Source: UBA1794 sp964439955 (GTDB taxonomy: Bacteria > Bacteroidota > Bacteroidia > Bacteroidales > Bacteroidaceae). Taken from it: a DNA stretch of 18,542 bases. Below, in pieces: positions 7,132 to 14,003 of this stretch (the first letter of the stretch is position 1; each line of letters begins with the position of its first letter). The stretch lies in the NCBI GenBank assembly GCA_964439955.1, contig CAYTPX010000035.1, positions 1 through 18,542 on the forward strand, read 5' to 3'. A program made the translations under genes and the position numbers. The notes beneath the pieces were generated by a model. The model searched no databases, had not been told where the DNA came from, and worked only from the letters and a program-made list of their open reading frames with translations.

Positions 7132-10100
7132 ATGAGAAACAAAGGATTTGTAAAGTTATTCTCGGTTTTGCTGATTCTGGCGAGCCTTTACTATCTCTCT
7201 TTCTCGTTCGTAGCTTCTTCCTATGACAAAAAGGCGGAAGCTTACGGGCAGGGGGATCCCGCCCGGGAGGAGGCATTTCTGGATTCCATAGCCAATGAGA
7301 AAGTGTGGTTGGGCAATACGCTCAAGGAGTGCCGCGAAAAGGGAATCAGCTTGGGCCTCGACCTGAAAGGCGGTATGAACGTCGTGATGGAGGTGTCGGT
7401 AGCCGACGTGTTGAAGTCGCTTTCCGACAACAGTTCCGACGAAGCCTTCAACCAGGCTATCGCAAATGCCCAAAAAGCACGTGAGAACAGCCAGTCGGAC
7501 TACATCACCCTCTTCATCCGCGAGTATCAGAAACTGGCGCCGGGCAAGGGTTTGGCTTCCATCTTCGCCACCCGGCAGATGCGCGGCAAGATTTCGCCGC
7601 AAAGTTCCGATGCCGAAGTGGAACGCGCTTTGCGCGAAGAGGCACGGGCGGCCATCGATAACTCGTTCAACGTATTGCGTACCCGTATCGACCGCTTCGG
7701 TGTCGTGCAGCCCAACATACAGACGTTGGAAAACAGCTTGGGCCGCATCATGATCGAGCTTCCGGGCATCAAAGACCCCGAGCGTGTACGCCGCCTTTTG
7801 CAGGGTTCGGCTAACTTGGAGTTCTGGGAAACGTACCAATCGTCCGAAATATTGCCTTACCTTACGACGGTGGAAAACATCGTACGCTCCGTGCGGAGCG
7901 GGAAGAAGGACGCGGACTCCACCGTGGTGGCGCAGGCCGGGGTCGAAACAAGCGCGGACGCGGACTCCTCCTCGGCTTCCGACTCTGAAAGCAGCAGGCT
8001 GGCGTCCATCTTGAGGTCTTCCGTTTCCGGCGGGCAAAGCACAGGTATCACGGATGCGCAAGCGGCTGAGGAACACCCTTTGTTCTACTACTTCCAGCCC
8101 GTGCAGGGCTCGGCAAGCAGCTTGATCGGCTATGCTCGCGACACGGCGGCGGTGAATGCATGCTTTGCCATGCCCGAGGTTGTCAAGCAATTGCCCCGCG
8201 ATTTGCGCCTGAAGTGGAGCGTGAAACCCGCAGAGTTCGACCCCACGGGGAAAATCTTCGAGCTCTATGCCATCAAGAGCACCGAGCGTGACGGGCGCGC
8301 ACCGCTGGAAGGCGACGTGGTCGTAAGCGCCAAAGCCGACTTCAACCAGCACGGCCAGCAAGTCGTCAGCATGCGCATGAACACAGAGGGAGCCCGCGAG
8401 TGGGCACAGCTCACCAAACGCAACATAGGGCGTTGCATTGCCATCGTGCTTGACAATTATGTATATTCGGCTCCTGTGGTAAACAGCGAAATTACGGGCG
8501 GGAGTTCCGAAATCAGCGGCAACTTCACGCCTGAAGAGGCTGCGGACTTGGCCAACGTGCTGCGTTCCGGAAAGATGCCCGCCCCGGCGCACATCATACA
8601 GGAAGACGTCATCGGCCCGAGCCTCGGCGCGGAATCCATCCAACAGGGCATCGTTTCCTGCGTCATAGCCATCATCTTCTTGATGATTTACATGTGCCTC
8701 ATGTATGGGCTTATTCCCGGCATGATTGCCAACGCAGCCATCCTGCTCAACTTCTTCTTCACTTTGGGAATCCTTACCTCTTTCCAAGCGGCGCTCACGA
8801 TGTCCGGAATTGCCGGTCTGGTGCTCTCCTTGGGCATGGCAGTCGATGCGAATGTGCTCATCCACGAGCGTGCCAAGGAAGAACTCCGCGCAGGGAAGAA
8901 CATACGCGATGCCATACACGACGGTTATAAGAACGCTTTTTCCGCGATTTTCGACGCGAACGTCACGTCCATCATCACGGGTGTCATCCTATTCTGGTTT
9001 GGTACTGGTACGATCCGTGGCTTTGCCACTACGCTCATTATCGGTATCTGCTGTTCGTTCTTCACGGCAGTTTACATGACCCGCCTTACCTACGAACACT
9101 TCCTTTCCAAGGGCAAATTCCAGAACCTCACGTTCAGTGGGCTGTGGAAGGACGTGTTGGTCGATAAGCACTACAAGTTTATTGAGAATTCGAAGCGCTA
9201 CTTTACCATCTTCGGCATCCTCGTGCTTGTCTGCCTCGTATCTTTCGCCTTCAACAGACTGAACCCGAGCATCGACTTCACCGGAGGGCGGAATTACGTC
9301 GTACAGTTTGAGAACCCGGTTTCGGTGGAGGAAATACGCAAATGCCTTGATGAGAACGTAGGCCCCGATATCTTCAGCCAAGTCTTGGCCGTAGGTACCG
9401 ACGGGACGAAGGCCCGTATCAGTACGAACTACCGCATTGATGAAAACAACATGCAGGTGGATTCCGAAATCGAGGCTTTGCTCTACAAGGGGTTGAAGCC
9501 GTTGCTCACGAACGACATCACGCTGGAGCAATTCGTAGACCGTGCCGACGACACGGGCGGCACCATCCTGAGTTCGCAAAAGGTAGGCCCCACGATGGCC
9601 GACGACTTGAAGGTTGATGCCGTATGGGCCGTCATCTTCTCCCTCGTCGGTATCGGTCTCTACATCCTCATACGCTTCCGCAACGTGGCCTATAGTATCG
9701 CCTCCACCGTGGCCTTGGCCTTCGACGCCCTCATGCTCATAGGCGTCTATTCGCTCTGCTGGAAGTTCATGCCCTTCTCCATGGAGGTGGACCAAGCATT
9801 CATCGGCGCCGTCCTCACTGCGGTGGGCTACTCCATCAATGACAAGGTGGTCATCTTCGACCGTGTGCGCGAATATTTCGGCCTCTACCCCATGCGTGGC
9901 AAGATGCAGATATTCAACGATTCGTTGAACTCCACCCTTTCCCGTACCTTGAATACGGGTACTTCGACGCTCGTCGTGCTCCTCTGCATCTTTATTTTCG
10001 GCGGGGAGAGCATACGTAGCTTCTCTTTCGCCATGATTGTGGGTGTCATCATCGGCACTTTCTCCTCGCTCTTCCTTGCCGCGCCCGTGGCTTATCGCCT

Positions 10101-10137
10101 CATCACGCGCAAGGAGCGCAAACAGAAGGTGGCTTGA
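7132..10137 (+). CDS. secDF: SecDF protein translocase accessory subunit (SecD-SecF fusion)
   Basis: This 1001-residue inner-membrane protein of the RND superfamily uses the proton gradient to help the Sec translocon pull proteins into the periplasm. The SecD half opens with a transmembrane helix (about 8-28), then GLDLKGGMNVVMEV (75-88), a large periplasmic P1 domain, and the SecD transmembrane core with GMAVDANVLIHERAKEE (about 566-582). The SecF half has its first helix, PSIDFTGGRNYVV (about 711-723), a periplasmic domain, and VGYSINDKVVIFDRVREY (about 897-914). A Ser/Asp/Ala-rich stretch (about 253-305) interrupts the P1 region and looks like a flexible linker. Fusion in one chain is usual in Bacteroidetes. 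It is transcribed alone from its own promoter and ends in a strong terminator. Confidence 0.97.
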   Translation: MRNKGFVKLFSVLLILASLYYLSFSFVASSYDKKAEAYGQGDPAREEAFLDSIANEKVWLGNTLKECREKGISLGLDLKGGMNVVMEVSVADVLKSLSDNSSDEAFNQAIANAQKARENSQSDYITLFIREYQKLAPGKGLASIFATRQMRGKISPQSSDAEVERALREEARAAIDNSFNVLRTRIDRFGVVQPNIQTLENSLGRIMIELPGIKDPERVRRLLQGSANLEFWETYQSSEILPYLTTVENIVRSVRSGKKDADSTVVAQAGVETSADADSSSASDSESSRLASILRSSVSGGQSTGITDAQAAEEHPLFYYFQPVQGSASSLIGYARDTAAVNACFAMPEVVKQLPRDLRLKWSVKPAEFDPTGKIFELYAIKSTERDGRAPLEGDVVVSAKADFNQHGQQVVSMRMNTEGAREWAQLTKRNIGRCIAIVLDNYVYSAPVVNSEITGGSSEISGNFTPEEAADLANVLRSGKMPAPAHIIQEDVIGPSLGAESIQQGIVSCVIAIIFLMIYMCLMYGLIPGMIANAAILLNFFFTLGILTSFQAALTMSGIAGLVLSLGMAVDANVLIHERAKEELRAGKNIRDAIHDGYKNAFSAIFDANVTSIITGVILFWFGTGTIRGFATTLIIGICCSFFTAVYMTRLTYEHFLSKGKFQNLTFSGLWKDVLVDKHYKFIENSKRYFTIFGILVLVCLVSFAFNRLNPSIDFTGGRNYVVQFENPVSVEEIRKCLDENVGPDIFSQVLAVGTDGTKARISTNYRIDENNMQVDSEIEALLYKGLKPLLTNDITLEQFVDRADDTGGTILSSQKVGPTMADDLKVDAVWAVIFSLVGIGLYILIRFRNVAYSIASTVALAFDALMLIGVYSLCWKFMPFSMEVDQAFIGAVLTAVGYSINDKVVIFDRVREYFGLYPMRGKMQIFNDSLNSTLSRTLNTGTSTLVVLLCIFIFGGESIRSFSFAMIVGVIIGTFSSLFLAAPVAYRLITRKERKQKVA

Positions 10138-10141
10138 ATCT

Positions 10142-10182
10142 AAGGAAGCGCCCGCCTTTTCCCCCGGGAGGGGCGGCGCTTT
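10142..10182 (+). repeat. Imperfect GC-rich hairpin just after secDF
   Basis: GGAAGCGCCCGCC pairs with GGGCGGCGCTTTCC with one bulge, a few bases after the secDF stop. There is no T tract, so it may protect the mRNA 3' end or be a remnant terminator upstream of the stronger one at 10228. Confidence 0.4.
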
Positions 10183-10224
10183 CCCGTGTGAAGTATAAGG
10201 ATTTGTCCGCTTGACGGGTGATTC

Positions 10225-10259
10225 AAACCCGGTCTCCCGAAAGGGAGGCCGGGTTTTTT
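10225..10259 (+). terminator. Strong secDF terminator
   Basis: CCCGGTCTCCC and GGGAGGCCGGG (10228-10238, 10243-10253) pair over 11 bp with one T-G wobble, around a GAAA tetraloop, then six Ts. Flanking AAA/TTT extends the stem. It lies 88 bases after the secDF stop. On the minus strand it could also stop transcripts from the HAD gene, but the T tract there is short (TTT). Confidence 0.9.
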
Positions 10260-10387
10260 CGTGCCCGTTTTCACTGCCTTGCCCTGCCCTACTCCCCAGT
10301 TGCCGCACGGGAGGGGGAACGGGGATGCAACGGTTTGCCGCTTAACGCCTTGCGGCGCCAGGCGGGGAAATACGGGGCTTGGCGTCC

Positions 10388-11248
10388 CTACCGCTGGGCT
10401 TTCCGTTGGTGTACTTCGAGGAGGCGGTTGAAGTCGATGTCGGCTTTTATCTTGTCCAGCACCCGGCGCACGACCATGTGCATCTCTTTCCCTTCGCGGT
10501 AGTCGGCCGGGCAGGCGAAATTGACGCGGTTTTCGCGTATCAGCCGCAGGGCCGTTTCCCGCTTGCCTTCCTCGGGGCCGTAGACGGCTATGGAATGCCC
10601 GCCGTGTTCCTTGACCATCTTCATGCAGGGCACGTCGGTGTCCCCGTCGCCGAAGTAGAGCATGCGTTCGAAGGGTACGGGGCGTTCGGACTCGGGTTTG
10701 TACTCGTTGATTTTCTTATTGTCGCTTACTTCCCGGATTCCCTTGTTGATTTTGAAGAGGAACTGCGTCTTGGCCGTGTAGTCGACGGCCACGGCGGGCC
10801 AATAGGCCACGCCGTCCACGTCGTAGAGGTAGGAGCAAGCGTAGATGTTTTCGAACTCGTGGGCAATGGGCGTTCCCTCTATCATTTCCTTCAGCCCTGA
10901 GGAATTGACGTAGTGGCGTATGTCCAACCCTATGGATGCGCCATATTCATTGATTTGGGCAAACCATTCGCGCACGCCCGGGAAGAGCTTTATCTTCGAC
11001 CCGAAACTGCGGAACGATTCGCGCCGCAGGGAAATCCGGTTGCTGCGTGCGGTTTCGACCATCAGGAACATGTAGGTCAATATCCCGTTGGCGTCGTTTT
11101 CTTCGGCAAGCTGGCGGTTTTTCGCCCAGAATTCCTCGTTCCCTTTTCCGATGGCTTGTATGAACCCGAATTCCTGCATGCTTCCGGGCGCGAGGGTGCC
11201 GTCGAAGTCATAAATGAGGGCAATGGTAGGTCTTTTCGTTTTAGGCAT
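10388..11248 (-). CDS. HAD-superfamily hydrolase
   Basis: This 286-residue cytoplasmic phosphatase-type enzyme belongs to the haloacid dehalogenase superfamily. Motif I is IYDFDGTLAPG (12-22), with nucleophile D14 and acid/base D16. Motif II is probably YVNSSG (113-118). The motif III lysine is likely K160 or K168. Motif IV is YFGDGDTDVPCM (198-209), with metal-binding D201 and D205. The insert between motif I and II (about 25-90) is helical, like the C1 cap of phosphoserine-phosphatase-type members. The substrate is unknown. The start gives motif I at the normal place near the N-terminus. It begins only 35 bases after the tRNA-Pro terminator, and I see no TAnnTTTG box in that gap, so expression may depend on readthrough. 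No clear dedicated terminator follows. Confidence 0.9.
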   Translation of the reverse strand: MPKTKRPTIALIYDFDGTLAPGSMQEFGFIQAIGKGNEEFWAKNRQLAEENDANGILTYMFLMVETARSNRISLRRESFRSFGSKIKLFPGVREWFAQINEYGASIGLDIRHYVNSSGLKEMIEGTPIAHEFENIYACSYLYDVDGVAYWPAVAVDYTAKTQFLFKINKGIREVSDNKKINEYKPESERPVPFERMLYFGDGDTDVPCMKMVKEHGGHSIAVYGPEEGKRETALRLIRENRVNFACPADYREGKEMHMVVRRVLDKIKADIDFNRLLEVHQRKAQR

Positions 11249-11283
11249 AGTCTGTGTTCGGGGTTGATGCCATATGGGAATGG

Positions 11284-11315
11284 AAAAAGGAGCTAAGCCT
11301 GTTGCCTAACTCCTT
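11284..11315 (-). terminator. tRNA-Pro terminator
   Basis: On the minus strand AAGGAGTTAGGC and GCTTAGCTCCTT form a 12-bp stem (with G-T wobbles) around a five-base loop, immediately followed by a T run (TTTTT). It starts 12 bases downstream of the mature tRNA 3' end. This is a classic intrinsic terminator. Confidence 0.88.
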
Positions 11316-11327
11316 CGTTTTCACCAG

Positions 11328-11402
11328 TCGGGGTGACTGGATTCGAACCAGCGACCACACGCCCCCCAGACGCGTACTCTAACCGGGCTGAGCTACACCC
11401 CG
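11328..11402 (-). tRNA. tRNA-Pro (anticodon GGG)
   Basis: A full cloverleaf can be drawn on the minus strand. The acceptor is CGGGGTG/CACCCCG. The D stem is GCTC/GAGT with loop AGCCCGGTTA. The anticodon stem is CGCGT/GCGTG with loop CTGGGGG, so the anticodon is GGG (reads CCC and CCU). The variable loop is TGGTC. The T stem is GCTGG/CCAGT with loop TTCGAAT. The discriminator is A and CCA is not encoded; the enzyme must add it. The gene has its own promoter and terminator. Confidence 0.95.
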
Positions 11403-11443
11403 AATTTTGAAATCCGGCATTGCTTTTCTCTTAAAAAGCGGGG

Positions 11444-11475
11444 CAAAGGTAGTGACTGTTTCTGTGTTTTCCAAA
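11444..11475 (-). promoter_or_regulatory. tRNA-Pro promoter, -33 and -7 boxes
   Basis: On the minus strand TTTG (11472-11475), a 20-base spacer and TACCTTTG (11444-11451) match the Bacteroidetes consensus. The box lies 42 bases before the mature 5' end, leaving a short leader for RNase P to remove. Confidence 0.83.
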
Positions 11476-11607
11476 AAGGATGAGGTATTTTTTGCTGTGT
11501 TTTTTGTTTCTTTCCGGCTTTTGGGTGCTTTCGGGCTTCGTTTCCCCCATGCGGCGGGCTTGTTTCTGGCGTGTTTCTTTCCAAGGCAGGCAGCGGCGGG
11601 AGTAAAT

Positions 11608-11644
11608 ACTTGCGGCACTTCCGGCCAAAAGCCTTGCATGTTTT
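11608..11644 (+). repeat. Intergenic 37-base repeat, copy A
   Basis: It matches copy B at 13200-13236 in the same orientation at 30 of 37 positions without gaps. The shared cores are TGCGGCACTTC at the left and TGCATGTTT at the right. It lies downstream of the lipoprotein gene, while copy B lies upstream of it. Confidence 0.7.
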
Positions 11645-11669
11645 AAGATAAGCGAGCTATAATTTCCGG

Positions 11670-11710
11670 AAAAGCCTTTGATATTCAATTAGAAAATATC
11701 AGGGGCTTTT
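11670..11710 (-). terminator. Lipoprotein gene terminator
   Basis: AAAAGCCTTTGATATT and AATATCAGGGGCTTTT pair along 16 bp (two T-G wobbles) with a short AT-rich loop. The stem starts 46 bases after the stop of the lipoprotein gene and ends in TTTTCC on the minus strand. The ends are symmetric, so it could work on either strand. Confidence 0.72.
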
Positions 11711-11756
11711 GCACATACGGGCAGGAGTTGTTCCTTTATCGCACGATGCCTGCCGT

Positions 11757-13109
11757 CTACTCCGTTACCGGTCGGACTAAAAACATGTTATTGATTCTCG
11801 TACCACCCATGGTTAATTCCGGACGCTGTTGCAAATGAGTTCCTTGATAATCACCTCCTGCAAACGTGGTAATTTGGGCGCTTGCCCATTTAGTTCCGCT
11901 GAGATATGCAGCATTAGAGCTATTGGGATAAAGTATTCCATTGGCACTATATCCATAAGTCTGTACATCGTCGAAACAAAGCATCTCGCCGTTTATTTTG
12001 CTGGTCAGCCACACGCGGTGATGCCCCAGGAGGGTATCATAAGTTTGCTCGCAATTTAAGATTAACCGCCACCATTCCGCTTCAGTAGGCAGTCGCCAGT
12101 TATCCCCCAACTGGGTTCGGGCGATGTCGTAGCGCGGGTCGCCGCTGATGTTCTCCGGCAGGGAGTTTACGTCCAGCGCCTCCCATTCGGTCGAGTAGTA
12201 TTGTATGCGCCCCGACGCATCGCCCCATGCGAACAAGTCCCACTCCAAGGCGGTTTGTGAGAAGAGGCGCGTGCCGGGGACGAAGGTGGGCTCGTGCGCG
12301 ATGTAGGCTCGGGCGTAGCGCCGTACGATGAGGTTCCCGCTTGCCCAGTAGAGCGTCTTCCCGCCGTCGGAAAGTATGCCCATGTCCACGCGCCGGTCTA
12401 CGGTGTCGAGCGGGGAGTCGTAGCGCACGGTGGTGGAATCGGTCCCGAACACGGGCCGTATGGAACAGCCCTGGTAGCGGTAGTCGCTGCTGACCTGCCC
12501 CTTTCCGCCCGTGCCCACCCAGAGTGAGGTGGCGCCCACCCCGTCCGCTTGCCTCGTGCCGGTCCAGTAGTATCCGCGTTGTCCCTGCATGTAGTATTTG
12601 TTTCCCTGCCTCATGCCCGCCATCGGCAGGAAAATGCTGTTCCCGTTGGGGCCTGTCACCCGGTATCCTTCCACTCCGTCCAAGGTCTCTTTCCTCCAGG
12701 AGCATCGTTCGAGCAGTTCCCTGGCCTCTGCCTCGGTGGGCAGTTTCCAATACCCGCCCAGCTGCATATGGGGCATGTCGTAGACTGTGCGGCAGATGTC
12801 GGGCAGTGGGTCTGTCCCCCCGTAAAGGTCCGAGATCCAGTTCCCGGCGCTGTCATGCACCTGCGCCGTGGTGGCCGTTCCCTGGGGGTCGGCCCATCCG
12901 TAGAGCCCCCCTGCCTCGTAGGGCTCGTTGGCGCCGATGTTGCAGCTCGCCCAGCGTACGGACAGCCCTAGGTCGACGGCCTCGGGCGTGGTTTCCCCGC
13001 CCCCGCCGCCCCCAGGGGCGGCTTCTGGCCCGTCGGATGAGCAGGCGGTGAGGCACACGAACATCGCTGGTACGAAGAAACGGAAGAAGGGTGGCAACGT
13101 TCTTTTCAT
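11757..13109 (-). CDS. Lipoprotein with two FISUMP/DUF1566-like units
   Basis: This is a 450-residue predicted lipoprotein. The signal peptide ends in the lipobox LTAC (C23), followed by SSDGPE and a Gly-rich spacer (33-38). The mature part holds two related units. Unit 1 (about 44-222) has VDLGLSVRWASCNIGA, GGLYGWAD, YWKLPTEAEARELL and SIRPVFG. Unit 2 (about 241-450) has VDMGILSDGGKTLYWASGNL, FAWGD, NWRLPTEAEWWRLI and LVRPVTE. The pattern resembles the FISUMP/DUF1566 paralogous domains seen in surface proteins of Bacteroidales; a role as a surface or carbohydrate-related module is only inferred. The ATG at 13109 is chosen because it gives a signal peptide and lies after a strong promoter. 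The frame runs open 62 codons further upstream, through promoter and repeat DNA. It stands alone, flanked by direct repeats. Confidence 0.88.
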   Translation of the reverse strand: MKRTLPPFFRFFVPAMFVCLTACSSDGPEAAPGGGGGGETTPEAVDLGLSVRWASCNIGANEPYEAGGLYGWADPQGTATTAQVHDSAGNWISDLYGGTDPLPDICRTVYDMPHMQLGGYWKLPTEAEARELLERCSWRKETLDGVEGYRVTGPNGNSIFLPMAGMRQGNKYYMQGQRGYYWTGTRQADGVGATSLWVGTGGKGQVSSDYRYQGCSIRPVFGTDSTTVRYDSPLDTVDRRVDMGILSDGGKTLYWASGNLIVRRYARAYIAHEPTFVPGTRLFSQTALEWDLFAWGDASGRIQYYSTEWEALDVNSLPENISGDPRYDIARTQLGDNWRLPTEAEWWRLILNCEQTYDTLLGHHRVWLTSKINGEMLCFDDVQTYGYSANGILYPNSSNAAYLSGTKWASAQITTFAGGDYQGTHLQQRPELTMGGTRINNMFLVRPVTE

Positions 13110-13144
13110 GGCGCACAAGGGGTTGGGAGATGGAACAGATGCCC

Positions 13145-13175
13145 CAAATATATGGAGATTTGGAGGTTTTTCAAA
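13145..13175 (-). promoter_or_regulatory. Lipoprotein gene promoter, -33 and -7 boxes
   Basis: On the minus strand TTTG (13172-13175), a 19-base spacer and TATATTTG (13145-13152) form a full-consensus promoter, giving a leader of about 30 bases before the ATG at 13109. This fixes the start downstream of the longer open frame. Confidence 0.85.
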
Positions 13176-13188
13176 CAAGCGCCGCATA

Positions 13189-13245
13189 TTTTTCTGGAAA
13201 CATGCGGCACTTCTGCAAAAAAGCCCTGCATGTTTCCGGGAAAAA
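13189..13245. repeat. Long imperfect palindrome containing repeat copy B
   Basis: The left arm (13189-13205, core GGAAACATGC) and right arm (13228-13245, core GCATGTTTCC) are complementary over about 17 bp with one mismatch and a one-base bulge, around a 22-base centre. The 37-base repeat copy B (13200-13236) covers the inner part. It sits just upstream of the lipoprotein promoter. The T-rich and A-rich ends could let it act as a terminator on either strand. Confidence 0.7.
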
Positions 13246-13261
13246 CCATGCATCGGCCACG

Positions 13262-13304
13262 AAAAAGTCTTGCCATACCCGCTGCCCTGCGGCAAGGCTT
13301 TCCG
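13262..13304 (-). terminator. Probable terminator of the aroB operon
   Basis: On the minus strand AAAGCCTTGCC and GGCAAGACTTT form an 11-bp stem with one mismatch and a 16-base GC-rich loop, then continue as TTC. Outer CATCGG/CCGATG bases can extend the structure. It lies about 28 bases after the stop of the B3/4 gene. Confidence 0.65.
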
Positions 13305-13329
13305 ATGGATGACCGGGGGCGCTCCGGTG

Positions 13330-13992
13330 TCAGTAGGTGGTGATTTGTCCGCCGTCGGAGGCGGCGTGGCGGACGAGGAGCTCTTGTGCGTACTGCGCGG
13401 TGCGGAGCACGCCGTCGCGGTTGCCGTCGTATCCGTTGATTAGGATAAGTATGTGGCGGGTTTCGGGGCAGAGTTTCGTGCGCTCGTGGTCGCTGGTCGG
13501 AGTCCCTATCCCGCCCTCTTCGTCGCGGTAGACGGGCAGGTTCTCGATGTTCAGGCTGCCCCGCCCTATCCCCTCGTAGGGTTCCCCGGCGCGCCCTATG
13601 CCCAAGGTGAGGCGCGTGCCGCGGATTTTGTCGGCATCGAAGCCCCCGATGCTGTATCCGTAGGCCATGGAGGCGAGGTTCACGAGGTCGGCCAGCGTGT
13701 GGATGCGGTAGAGCCCGCGCCCGGTCAGCACCCTCCGTATGAGCGCTTCGGCGGCGGGTCGGTAGCGGCTGGGGTCTTTGCCGAAGAGGCGGTAGGCGCG
13801 GCGCGTGGCGGCTATGGGCGGCCAGAGTTTGAGGCTGTCGGGGGTGAAGCGGGCGCGCAGTCCTCCGGCGAGGGCTTCGATTTCCTGCCAGAGCCCGGGG
13901 CAGTACGGCGTGTTCCGGGCTTGCGCTTCGAGGGCCGCCCCGCAGAAGCCGGGGCAGAGGGCGCGTATCTCGGGCGTGACTACGATGTCCAT
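13330..13992 (-). CDS. B3/4 (phenylalanyl-tRNA synthetase beta-like) domain protein
   Basis: This 220-residue protein resembles the free-standing B3/4 domain family related to the editing module of phenylalanyl-tRNA synthetase beta. Typical stretches are FGKDPSRYRPAAEALIRRVL (70-89), LYRIHTLADLVNLASMAYGY (94-113), GGFDADKI (116-123) and GTPTSDHERTKL (163-174), with HILILINGYDG near the end. Free-standing members are thought to act on mischarged tRNA or amino-acid substrates, but function here is unproven. The start ATG at 13992 lies 11 bases after the aroB stop; the frame continues upstream through aroB, but that part is only an overlapping reading of aroB DNA. It is probably cotranscribed with aroB. 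Confidence 0.85.
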   Translation of the reverse strand: MDIVVTPEIRALCPGFCGAALEAQARNTPYCPGLWQEIEALAGGLRARFTPDSLKLWPPIAATRRAYRLFGKDPSRYRPAAEALIRRVLTGRGLYRIHTLADLVNLASMAYGYSIGGFDADKIRGTRLTLGIGRAGEPYEGIGRGSLNIENLPVYRDEEGGIGTPTSDHERTKLCPETRHILILINGYDGNRDGVLRTAQYAQELLVRHAASDGGQITTY

Positions 13993-14003
13993 CTGTACGG
14001 GGC

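Larger units (their letters stand above)
11403..11756. other. Intergenic region between tRNA-Pro and the lipoprotein gene
   Basis: These 354 bases hold the tRNA promoter (11444-11475), copy A of a 37-base repeat (11608-11644), a TTTCCGGAAA palindrome (11663-11672) and the lipoprotein terminator (11670-11710). Open frames cross it on both strands, but none has a motif, and the minus-strand ones run into the tRNA, so I call no gene here. Confidence 0.6.

Noticed and set aside
7156..8919. 587-codon open frame antisense to secDF
   Set aside because: No recognisable domain and no promoter. Long antisense frames are expected opposite GC-rich genes with biased third positions.
11328..13236. tRNA-Pro as an integration site with the lipoprotein as island cargo
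   Set aside because: The lipoprotein lies on the 5' side of the tRNA, I see no duplicated tRNA 3' end, and there is no integrase.
13110..13295. 62-residue N-terminal extension of the lipoprotein
   Set aside because: The extension spans the consensus promoter and the palindromic repeat. The signal peptide with lipobox starts at 13109.
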